Positions 26,517 through 33,043 of a stretch of 64,000 bases of DNA are shown piece by piece; within the stretch, counting starts at the first letter, position 1; every line of letters begins with the position of its first letter. Both the position numbers and the translations under genes were made by a program. The DNA lies in assembly GCF_047345485.1 (NCBI RefSeq), contig NZ_JBLFEN010000001.1, forward strand, positions 434,001 through 498,000, in the 5' to 3' direction. Origin of the DNA: Jejuia sp047345485. GTDB lineage: Bacteria; Bacteroidota; Bacteroidia; Flavobacteriales; Flavobacteriaceae. The notes under the pieces were generated by a model, which worked only from the letters and a program-made list of their open reading frames with translations, was not told the origin of the DNA and made no database searches.

Positions 26517-28619
26517 ATGTCTGTAAATCTGCAAACTCCCATAGATTATCTAAAAGGCGTAGGACCTAATCGTGCCGATTTACTGCGAAAGGAGCTCGAT
26601 ATACATACCTATCAAGATATTTTAAATCTATTCCCAAATCGGTATATAGACAAAACGCGGTTTTACAAAGTCAATCAACTTATTGATAACAGCGCCGAAA
26701 TTCAAATTATTGGCAAAATAACCAGCTTTAAAGAGGTTGCTCAAAAACGTGGTAAGCGCTTAGTTGCTTCATTTCAAGACGATACAGGTACTATGGAGTT
26801 GGTATGGTTTAGAGGGCAAAAATGGATACGTGATAGCCTTAAACTAAATATACCCTATGTAATATTTGGTAAAGCAAATAGGTTTGGCAATAAATTTAGT
26901 ATGCCGCATCCTGATATTGAAACTATAAACGACCATAAAAAAAGCTTAAGCTCAGGTATTCATCCTATTTATCCTTCTACCGAAAAATTGAGTAATAAAG
27001 GGATTAGTAATCGCGTGGTTAGTAAAATTGTACAACAACTATTTTTAGAAACAAAAGGTAAGTTTGTTGAAACACTTTCTAAACCTGTACTTTCAGAATT
27101 AAAATTAATACCAAAGGCCGAAGCCTTATTAAATATTCACTTTCCAAAATCGCAAGAGCTCCTAGCAAAAGCGCAATATCGATTAAAATTCGAGGAGTTG
27201 TTTTACATACAACTACAACTCATTTTAAAAAATCTCATCCATAAATCAAAAATAAAAGGCTTTCAGTTCGATACTGTGGGCAACTATTTTAATACGTTTT
27301 TCAAACAGCATTTACCTTTCCAACTAACCAATGCGCAAAAACGCGTTTTAAAAGAAATAAGAGCAGATTTGGGAAGTAATGCACAAATGAATCGTTTATT
27401 ACAAGGCGATGTAGGTTCTGGAAAAACCATAGTAGCCTTCATGTCAATGCTCATGGCACTTGATAATGGTTTTCAAGCCTGTTTAATGGCACCGACTGAA
27501 ATTTTGTCAGTCCAACACTATAACGGCTTAAAAGAATGGTGTAATAGATTGAATATCAATATTTCATTGCTTACTGGTTCAAGTAAAACTTCAGAAAGAA
27601 AAATAATTCATGAAGCATTAGAAAATGGCGATTTACACATACTTGTTGGTACGCATGCTTTACTAGAAGATAAAGTAAAATTTAAAAATTTAGGGCTAGC
27701 AGTTATTGATGAACAACACCGATTTGGTGTAAAACAAAGAAGTAAATTGTGGCATAAAAACACGTTTCCGCCGAATGTGCTTGTTATGACCGCCACACCC
27801 ATTCCGCGAACACTAGCCATGTCCGTTTATGGCGATTTAGATATCTCTGTGATTGATGAATTACCACCAGGACGTAAATCTATTAAAACCGTACATCGGT
27901 ATGACGCCAACCGCTTAAATGTTTTTAAGTTTATGCGAGATGAAATTGCAAAAGGACGACAAGTATACATTGTATATCCGTTAATTCAAGAAAGTCAAGC
28001 TATGGATTATAAAGATTTAATGGAAGGTTATGAAAGTATTTCTAGAGATTTCCCACTACCCGACTACCAAATTTCTATTGTTCATGGTAAAATGAAACCT
28101 GCAGATAAAGAGTTTGAAATGCAACGTTTCATTAAAGGAGAAACGCAAATTATGGTAGCTACTACTGTAATAGAGGTTGGTGTAAATGTGCCTAATGCCT
28201 CTGTAATGATTATTGAAAGTGCAGAACGTTTTGGATTATCGCAACTACACCAATTACGCGGGCGTGTAGGGCGTGGCGCAGAACAGAGTTATTGTATATT
28301 AATGACAAGCCATAAATTAAGTAACGATAGCAAAACCCGATTAGAAACCATGGTACGCACCAATGATGGTTTTGAAATTGCTGAAGTAGATTTAAAACTC
28401 CGAGGTCCTGGAGATATTATGGGCACGCAACAAAGTGGTATTTTAAATTTAAGAATTGCAGATATTGTAAAGGATAAAGCTATCTTACAGCAGGCCAGAT
28501 ATTATGCTAAAAAGGTGTTACACGAAGACCCGTCGTTATCCAAAGCAGCACATGAGGTAATTTTAAACACCTACAAAGCCATGGGGAAATACAAGAATAT
28601 TTGGAATTATATAAGTTAA
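26517..28619 (+). CDS. recG: ATP-dependent DNA helicase RecG
   Basis: 700 residues with RecG order: N-terminal wedge/OB domain (IGKITSFKEVAQKRGKRL…), then SF2 motifs: GDVGSGKT (Walker A), MAPTEIL, DEQHRFG (DEQH), TATPIPRT, and QLRGRVGRG near the end, followed by the TRG region. RecG remodels stalled forks and Holliday junctions. The last 8 codons (…KNIWNYIS) and the 14 bases after the stop are repeated twice downstream, at 29299 and 30991, marking this 3' end as a probable insertion site. Confidence 0.96.
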   Translation: MSVNLQTPIDYLKGVGPNRADLLRKELDIHTYQDILNLFPNRYIDKTRFYKVNQLIDNSAEIQIIGKITSFKEVAQKRGKRLVASFQDDTGTMELVWFRGQKWIRDSLKLNIPYVIFGKANRFGNKFSMPHPDIETINDHKKSLSSGIHPIYPSTEKLSNKGISNRVVSKIVQQLFLETKGKFVETLSKPVLSELKLIPKAEALLNIHFPKSQELLAKAQYRLKFEELFYIQLQLILKNLIHKSKIKGFQFDTVGNYFNTFFKQHLPFQLTNAQKRVLKEIRADLGSNAQMNRLLQGDVGSGKTIVAFMSMLMALDNGFQACLMAPTEILSVQHYNGLKEWCNRLNINISLLTGSSKTSERKIIHEALENGDLHILVGTHALLEDKVKFKNLGLAVIDEQHRFGVKQRSKLWHKNTFPPNVLVMTATPIPRTLAMSVYGDLDISVIDELPPGRKSIKTVHRYDANRLNVFKFMRDEIAKGRQVYIVYPLIQESQAMDYKDLMEGYESISRDFPLPDYQISIVHGKMKPADKEFEMQRFIKGETQIMVATTVIEVGVNVPNASVMIIESAERFGLSQLHQLRGRVGRGAEQSYCILMTSHKLSNDSKTRLETMVRTNDGFEIAEVDLKLRGPGDIMGTQQSGILNLRIADIVKDKAILQQARYYAKKVLHEDPSLSKAAHEVILNTYKAMGKYKNIWNYIS

Positions 28620-28626
28620 TTATAAT
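28588..28626 (+). repeat. recG 3'-end direct repeat, copy 1 (native)
   Basis: 25 bases spanning the recG 3' end are identical to 29299-29323, with weaker similarity continuing for about 13 bases. This is the original copy inside the gene. Confidence 0.8.
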
Positions 28627-28676
28627 TTCTAACGCAACCAATTCTTTAAATTCACATCTAACTATAAAATTTTTAT

Positions 28677-29249
28677 ATGAAAATATATTTGATTGCCTTT
28701 ACAGTTTCAATATCATTATGTGCAAGCTTCTGTTGTCCTGAAGAAGATGACTTTTTCCCTCTTAAAGAAATAGCAAACAATACAATTATTAGCATTAATG
28801 ATAACAAAAAGGTTTTTGATTTAGGCGAACAAATTTTTATTAATACCACTTTCTCCAACGAGCAGACCACTCTAGATGGGGAAACTATTCTTTTAAGTGA
28901 CTATAATAACAATAATGATAACATTAGGTGCACTTTTGCACTTTATAAAGAAACCAATTTTGGGACACTCGTAAAAATATCAGTTACCGATAACAATATA
29001 GAAGTTATTAATGGTAATACATACACCGATAGACACTGGATTAATGCAGAAAATACATTTAAAGATAATAAATTTTCTAGCGTATTCGGGATAACACTTT
29101 TAGAGTCTGGCACCTATTATATTACTGGTACAAATTATGATTTTGATAATGATGGCATAGTTTGGTTTTATATAAGTGACGTAAACTTAGCATCCAAAAT
29201 AATTAATTCTGAAGATGATGGCGCCTATAAATTTACAGTAAATCCTTAG
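28677..29249 (+). CDS. Uncharacterised lipoprotein lying between recG-end repeats
   Basis: 190 residues. Hydrophobic leader followed by a double Cys (ASFCCPEED), a plausible lipoprotein signal, then an acidic, probably beta-rich domain (FDLGEQIFINTTFSNEQTTL…, DFDNDGIVWFYISD). No family is recognised. It is the only gene between the first and second copies of the recG-end repeat, so it could have arrived as a one-gene insertion of about 690 bases. There is no partner gene or terminator. Confidence 0.7.
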   Translation: MKIYLIAFTVSISLCASFCCPEEDDFFPLKEIANNTIISINDNKKVFDLGEQIFINTTFSNEQTTLDGETILLSDYNNNNDNIRCTFALYKETNFGTLVKISVTDNNIEVINGNTYTDRHWINAENTFKDNKFSSVFGITLLESGTYYITGTNYDFDNDGIVWFYISDVNLASKIINSEDDGAYKFTVNP

Positions 29250-29298
29250 TTGATAACCTGTATTAATCAAATCATTTAAATCATCATGTAGGTTGTAT

Positions 29299-29335
29299 AA
29301 TACAAGAATATTTGGAATTATATTAGTTAAATTTT
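29299..29335 (+). repeat. recG 3'-end direct repeat, copy 2
   Basis: 25 bases identical to the recG end at 28588-28612, outside any gene. Followed by the degenerate palindrome and R2 start at 29344. Confidence 0.8.
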
Positions 29336-29343
29336 AATGTATT

Positions 29344-29413
29344 TGAGACCTCGCAGGTTTCTTAAAACCTGGTGAGGTCGCATCACATCTACTATAAGCT
29401 TCTTAAGATATTT
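29344..29413 (+). repeat. R2 repeat, partial copy (left part only)
   Basis: GAGACCTCGCAGG…AAACCTGGTGAGGTC imperfect palindrome, then ATCACATCTACTATAAGC and CTTAAGATATTTAAC. It matches the left third of R2 at 31024 and 32817. After 29413 the DNA to 29571 is unrelated and AT-rich with no recognised feature. Confidence 0.7.
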
Positions 29414-29571
29414 AACGTTTCGAACTATTGGTTCCCAAAAAACAGGAAAGTTTCTATGTGTCTTATTTTCAAAGTTTTAAATTTTAAAAATCAATATAGG
29501 AATGTCTTGCTGAAATTTTATAGCGTAAATTTATAGTTGATTTTTTTAAGAAAATTCTTATTAACTGATGT

Positions 29572-30180
29572 TTAAGAAGATGTGTTTTCAAGCTCTTCTA
29601 AAATATGAGAAGCAGAAGACGTTACATTTTTGTATTTACAATATCCCCAGATAGAAAATAGAATTAAAAAAACTGCCATTACAGGAATGTACCAGTATAT
29701 TAAATTTATGTTTGTAATAAATATGTCCTTTCCTTTAAATACTTTAATAATAACGGGTAAACTAACCACCAAAAGAATAAAATTAAGGTAGATACCAACT
29801 TTTTGTGTCAGTAGAAATTGTTTTTTCTTTTGAGTATAAGCTATTAAGGTTTCTTTATAATTGTTATTGGTTAAATCTATACTTTTCATACTTCTAATAG
29901 AACGCAACACGATTAGTGGAAGTACAATCAAATAGCACACAGTAAAAATACCAGAAACCGTTAAATACCATGTATTCAGCTCAGAAAATCGTGATATGAG
30001 TAGAATAGCCATTATAAAACAGATAATAGCACCTATTCCTTCATATTTTGACAATACATCTATTTTGTTTTTGTAACGCTCTTTAGTCATTTCCATAATT
30101 AATTTGTTAGTTAATTTTTTTTGATTTTCTAGTTGGTCACTCATTTGAGACCAAGTCGTTTGCATTTCTTCGAGTTCCAT
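29572..30180 (-). CDS. Membrane protein paired with an ECF sigma factor, possible anti-sigma
   Basis: 202 residues: a hydrophilic helical N-terminus (about 40 residues, MELEEMQTTWSQMSDQLENQ), then four hydrophobic segments arranged as two pairs (GAIICFIMAILLI, FTVCYLIVLPLIV, GIYLNFILLVVSLP, YIPVMAVFLILFSIW). It begins 4 bases after the sigma-factor stop, so the two are co-translated. The position and the cytoplasmic N-terminus fit a membrane anti-sigma factor, but no ZAS-type HxxxCxxC motif is present, so this is an inference from context. Confidence 0.75.
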   Translation of the reverse strand: MELEEMQTTWSQMSDQLENQKKLTNKLIMEMTKERYKNKIDVLSKYEGIGAIICFIMAILLISRFSELNTWYLTVSGIFTVCYLIVLPLIVLRSIRSMKSIDLTNNNYKETLIAYTQKKKQFLLTQKVGIYLNFILLVVSLPVIIKVFKGKDIFITNINLIYWYIPVMAVFLILFSIWGYCKYKNVTSSASHILEELENTSS

Positions 30181-30184
30181 AATT

Positions 30185-30670
30185 TTATTTTTTTATTATT
30201 TGTTTGTTTAATTTTTCTTTAATCCTTGCCATACGTGTTCCAATATTACTAGTGGACATACCTGTTATGTCTGATATTTCCTGATACTTCTTCCCTTCTA
30301 AAAAAAGAAACACAATGCCTTTATCAATCTCACCAAGTTCTCTAATATGAGCATATAATATTTTAAGACGCTCTTCAAGAACTGGGTCATAAAATTCATC
30401 TGCTAGAACAATTCCATCGAGTGGTGTTTTATAACCTTTACGTTTCTTTTTCTTTAGATACAAAAGAGCAGTATTTAGTGCAATGCGATATACCCAAGTA
30501 CTTAACTTTGCATTACCTCTAAATGTGTGAAAAGATTTCCATAATTGATATACAACATCTTGATATAAGTCCTTTTGATCTTCTTTATTATCGGCATATA
30601 ATCTTGTCATTTTATAAAGAATACCTTCATTCTCCTGAATTACCTCTACAAACTGTTTTTCTTGCTTCAT
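30185..30670 (-). CDS. ECF-type RNA polymerase sigma factor
   Basis: 161 residues with sigma region 2 (LYQDVVYQLWKSFHTFRGNAKLSTWVYRIALNTAL, the DxxQDVF-like -10 recognition helix) and region 4 (LGEIDKGIVFLFLEGKKYQEISDITGMSTSNIGTRMARIKEKL, the helix-turn-helix). The linker between them is short, as in group 4 sigma factors. It directs RNA polymerase to a small regulon. It forms a two-gene unit with the membrane protein downstream and lies between the second and third recG-end repeats, in the opposite direction to recG. The upstream 310 bases (30671-30980) are AT-rich, with GTGAATTTCAC near 30721, a possible regulator site. Confidence 0.92.
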   Translation of the reverse strand: MKQEKQFVEVIQENEGILYKMTRLYADNKEDQKDLYQDVVYQLWKSFHTFRGNAKLSTWVYRIALNTALLYLKKKKRKGYKTPLDGIVLADEFYDPVLEERLKILYAHIRELGEIDKGIVFLFLEGKKYQEISDITGMSTSNIGTRMARIKEKLNKQIIKK

Positions 30671-30990
30671 AAATTATTCTTTATAAGCCGTTGTGTATTT
30701 TGAAAAAATTCTGTCAATTCAAGTGAATTTCACGATTGAAATGAGTGAAATTTGTATTGAGAATAAGAATTTTTATATGAATTGGTTCTAGATACGATTT
30801 TTTATCAAAAAAATCACTCGAACTGATATTACACTGTTTATTTCAACTCAAAATGCACAAGGGTTCTTTATACTCTATTAGTATACGCTTACTTGAAAAA
30901 AGCACAAAATATTTTATTTTTTTTAGTGGCTTAACATGCGTAATGAGAAAGAGTAAACAAAATTGATATGTTTTATTTACAGAACATTAA

Positions 30991-31019
30991 AATATTTGGA
31001 AATATATTAGTTAAATTAG
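30991..31019 (+). repeat. recG 3'-end direct repeat, copy 3
   Basis: AATATTTGGAAATATATTAG followed by TTAAATTA resembles copy 2 more than the native copy and is again followed by the R2 palindrome, as at 29344. So a unit of repeat plus R2 start (about 105 bases) is duplicated. Confidence 0.7.
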
Positions 31020-31023
31020 TAAT

Positions 31024-31224
31024 AGTTGAGACCTCACAGGTTTTAAAAACCTGTGAGGTCTATCACATCTATTGTAAGCTTCTTAAGGCATTTAACTTTT
31101 TACTATAATTGCTAAAAGATGAAGCATCTAATTTAGGATTTACTTACTTGACTTTGTCAGAAAAAATATCGAACTTCGTTTAACGTTGGATATAAGTCAT
31201 TGAGACGGACGTATATCCAGAAAA
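31024..31224 (+). repeat. R2 repeat, copy 1 (full)
   Basis: About 200 bases. Perfect palindrome GACCTCACAGG…CCTGTGAGGTC, then CATCTATTGTAAGCTTCTT, an AT-rich core and TCGAACTTCGTTTAACG, ending in the attC-like hairpin just before GTT at 31225. Full or partial copies at 32444 and 32817 share the same right end exactly. Confidence 0.8.
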
Positions 31225-31231
31225 GTTAGCC
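31178..31231 (+). repeat. attC-like recombination site 1
   Basis: GTTTAAC (RYYYAAC) at 31178-31184, then GGATATAAGTC and its near-complement GACGTATATCC (10 of 11 pairs) around a 9-base loop, then GTTAGCC (approximate GTTRRRY) at 31225. The order R''-L''-L'-R' and the 54-base length fit integron attC sites. The sequence changes at the GTT compared with the other copies, as expected for a cassette junction. Confidence 0.65.
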
Positions 31232-31283
31232 ACAATTAAAAAATTCAAATACATAAGATAATTCAGATTAATGATTGTACCTT

Positions 31284-31307
31284 TGATAGTATCAAATGAT
31301 AGTATCA
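31284..31307 (+). promoter_or_regulatory. Tandem palindromic operator upstream of the Fic gene
   Basis: TGATAGTATCA occurs twice (31284-31294 and 31297-31307), each a perfect palindrome about its central G, 13 bases apart. The pair ends 3 bases before the likely Fic start at 31311. Tandem dyads at a promoter suggest cooperative repressor binding; autoregulation through the C-terminal winged-helix of the Fic protein is a reasonable guess. Confidence 0.55.
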
Positions 31308-31310
31308 CGA

Positions 31311-32264
31311 ATGAAACCACTATACGAAATAACAACTTCTGTTTTAAAGTTAATAACTTCTATTTCGGAAAAAATAGGAGAAGTAAATGCTAATTTACTA
31401 AATAAACCTTCTCCTAAATTAAGAAAGCAGAATAGAATCAAAACTATTCATTCATCTTTAAAAATTGAAGGAAACACACTTACAGAAGAACAAATAACAG
31501 CGCTTTTAGAAAACAAAAGAGTTATTGGTCCTAAAAAAGATGTTCTTGAAGTTTTAAACGCAATTAAAATCTATGAGAATTTAGAAGAATACAAACCATC
31601 TAATGAAAAATCCTTTTTAAAAGCACATAAAAACTTAATGGAAGGATTAATTGAAAATTCTGGAAAATACAGAAAGCAAGGTGTCGGAATTGTAAAAGGC
31701 TCTAAAATTGAGCATTTAGCACCACCTTTTGAAAATGTGCCATATTTAATGAAAGACCTTTTTGATTATTTAAAAAAGTCTGACGAAATTGGATTAATTA
31801 AAAGTTGTGTATTTCATTACGAAATGGAATTTATTCATCCATTTTTAGATGGAAATGGCAGAATGGGAAGATTATGGCAAACTTTAATACTAATGGAAAA
31901 ATATCCAATCTTTGAGTTTTTGCCTTTTGAAACTTTAATTAGTAAAGACCAAGAGAAATATTATAAAGCTTTGGCGGAGTCTGATAAATTAGGGAAATCG
32001 ACTAAGTTTATTGAATATATGCTAAATGTAATTGACATTTCAATTGGTGAATTATTAGATTATAATAATAGAACATTGAATGAAAAAGACAGATTAGAAT
32101 ATTATATTTCCTTAAATAAAAAAGAATTCACAAGGAAAGATTATATGGGTATTTTTAAAGATATATCTTCTGCAACTGCAAGCAGAGATTTGAAAAAAGG
32201 AGCTGAACTAGGTTTATTTGAAAAAATAGGAGAAAAAAACAAAACAATGTATCAATTAAAATAA
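31311..32264 (+). CDS. Fic-domain AMP-transferase (class II, N-terminal inhibitory helix) with C-terminal winged helix
   Basis: 317 residues. The catalytic loop HPFLDGNGRMGR is a full match to HPFx(D/E)GNGRxxR, with catalytic His and phosphate-binding residues. An inhibitory motif SLKIEGN ((S/T)xxxE(G/N)) lies about 125 residues earlier, so activity is self-restrained by its own helix. The last 60 residues (FTRKDYMGIFKDISSATASRDLKK…) look like a winged helix. The ATG at 31311 (MKPLYEIT) is chosen; an ATG at 31296 would overlap the second palindrome. It lies in a putative cassette between attC-like site 1 and a broken attC-like site. Confidence 0.92.
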   Translation: MKPLYEITTSVLKLITSISEKIGEVNANLLNKPSPKLRKQNRIKTIHSSLKIEGNTLTEEQITALLENKRVIGPKKDVLEVLNAIKIYENLEEYKPSNEKSFLKAHKNLMEGLIENSGKYRKQGVGIVKGSKIEHLAPPFENVPYLMKDLFDYLKKSDEIGLIKSCVFHYEMEFIHPFLDGNGRMGRLWQTLILMEKYPIFEFLPFETLISKDQEKYYKALAESDKLGKSTKFIEYMLNVIDISIGELLDYNNRTLNEKDRLEYYISLNKKEFTRKDYMGIFKDISSATASRDLKKGAELGLFEKIGEKNKTMYQLK

Positions 32265-32335
32265 CTGGGCACAGCACCATGTATAATTAGTTGCTAGTTC
32301 CTAGCCTACTTACGAAAGTCCTATCGGATTTTGAA
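32265..32335 (+). repeat. Left half of an attC-like site, broken by an IS remnant
   Basis: TATAATTAGTTGCTAGTTCC, then AGCCTACTTACGAAAGTCCT and GGATTTT, aligns over about 60 bases with the left half of the complete site at 35254. The right arm is absent, replaced by an IS3-like end from about 32336. Confidence 0.6.
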
Positions 32336-32443
32336 CTACTCCCAAAAAGTTAGACACTGTTTACGGGTATTTTTATGGAAAGAAAAGTTAAGTACGATTA
32401 CGATTTCAAACTTAGTTGTGTAAAAGAAGTTTTAAAAAATCAC
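32336..32443 (+). mobile_element. IS3-family insertion sequence remnant (left end)
   Basis: An IS3-type terminal sequence (CCCAAAAAGTTAGACACTG) and, from the ATG at 32375, the first 23 codons of an OrfA-like helix-turn-helix protein (MERKVKYDYDFKLSCVKEV, then LKNH). It is then cut off where R2 copy 2 begins. The rest of the element is missing. A short piece of the same OrfA (GTTTTAAAAAATCAC) appears again at 32812-32826 ahead of R2 copy 3. Confidence 0.7.
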
Positions 32444-32609
32444 AAGACCTCACATCTATTATAAGCTTCTTAAGGTATTTAACTTTACTACACTTGCTAA
32501 AAGAAGAAACACATAATTTAAGATTTATCTACTTGACTTTGTCAGAAAAAATATCGAACTTCGTTTAACATTGGATATAAGTCATTAAAACGGACGTATA
32601 TCCAGAAAA
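32444..32609 (+). repeat. R2 repeat, copy 2 (lacks the palindrome)
   Basis: Starts AAGACCTCACATCTATTATA, missing the palindrome seen in copies 1 and 3, and continues with AGCTTCTTAAGGTATTTAAC through the attC-like hairpin to the GTT at 32610. It is nearly identical to copy 3. Confidence 0.8.
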
Positions 32610-32616
32610 GTTAAAC
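32563..32616 (+). repeat. attC-like recombination site 2
   Basis: GTTTAAC (32563-32569), the GGATATAAGTC…GACGTATATCC hairpin, and GTTAAAC (32610-32616), a perfect GTTRRRY. The next putative cassette begins here with GTTAAACGAA. Confidence 0.7.
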
Positions 32617-32673
32617 GAACCTCTGCAATAACACACATCCGCTTCTACTAGATGTCAGTTAGTAAGTACACCC

Positions 32674-32809
32674 GCGTTAGGGATTGAAGTGGCATCCTTT
32701 TTAAAGCTTTTTTACAAATTCGCCGTCATTACGAGGAGGTACGACGATGTAATCTGCTTCGATTATGGAGATTGCTTCACTCCGTTCGCAATGACGTTAG
32801 CGCAAAGGT
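32674..32809 (+). repeat. R1 dispersed intergenic element, copy C (right end missing)
   Basis: GCGTTAGGGATTGAAGTGGC then ATCCTTT matches the left end of copies A and D. The right end (ACGGAAAGCC…GCCC) is absent. A palindromic element is inserted at 32724. Confidence 0.7.
32724..32796. repeat. Palindromic insertion in R1 copy C
   Basis: CGTCATTACGAGG at one end and CGCAATGACG at the other, with further complementarity inside (GTAATCTGC…AGATTGC). It resembles the common REP/MITE-like CGTCATTGCGAGG palindromes seen in many genomes. A diverged relative sits at the same place in R1 copy D. Confidence 0.65.
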
Positions 32810-32816
32810 GTTTTAA

Positions 32817-33020
32817 AAAATCACAAAACCTCACAGGTTTTTAAAACCTGTGAGGTCTCATCACATCTATTATAAGCTTCTTAAGGTATTTAACTTTACT
32901 ACACTTGCTAAAAGAAGAAACACATAATTTGAGATTTATCTACTTGACTTTGTCAGAAAAAATGTCGAACTTCGTTTAACGTTGGATATAAGTCATTAAA
33001 ACGGACGTATATCCAAAAAC
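32817..33020 (+). repeat. R2 repeat, copy 3 (full)
   Basis: Palindrome CCTCACAGG…CCTGTGAGG, then the R2 core and attC-like hairpin, ending just before GTT at 33021. It is nearly identical to copy 2 after position 32851. Confidence 0.8.
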
Positions 33021-33027
33021 GTTCTCT
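32974..33027 (+). repeat. attC-like recombination site 3
   Basis: GTTTAAC (32974-32980), the same 11-base hairpin arms, and GTTCTCT (33021-33027) as right arm. The GTT is kept while the rest differs from sites 1 and 2, marking the start of the S41 protease cassette. Confidence 0.65.
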
Positions 33028-33043
33028 ACAAGTTAAAACAACA

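Larger units (their letters stand above)
32611..33021 (+). other. Putative gene-less integron cassette
   Basis: Defined by the G/TT cut points of attC-like sites 2 and 3 (411 bases). Its first bases with the preceding G, GTTAAACGAA (32610-32619), are the exact complement of TTCGTTTAAC at 32971-32980, the left arm of its own site. It holds no open frame, but contains R1 copy C, a palindromic insertion, an IS3 scrap and R2 copy 3. The first 90 bases recur at 35383. Confidence 0.6.

Noticed and set aside
28588..31019. Complete integrative element with its own recombinase
   Set aside because: No tyrosine or serine recombinase, relaxase or phage gene is found between the repeats; only the repeats support insertion.
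31311..32264. Fic toxin-antitoxin pair (class I) with a separate antitoxin
   Set aside because: The inhibitory SLKIEGN helix is inside the same protein, and no small antitoxin frame lies next to it.
31178..33027. CRISPR array or simple tandem repeat as the explanation of the recurring R2 sequence
   Set aside because: Copies are about 200 bases, irregularly spaced and share only the right end; there are no uniform spacers and no cas genes.
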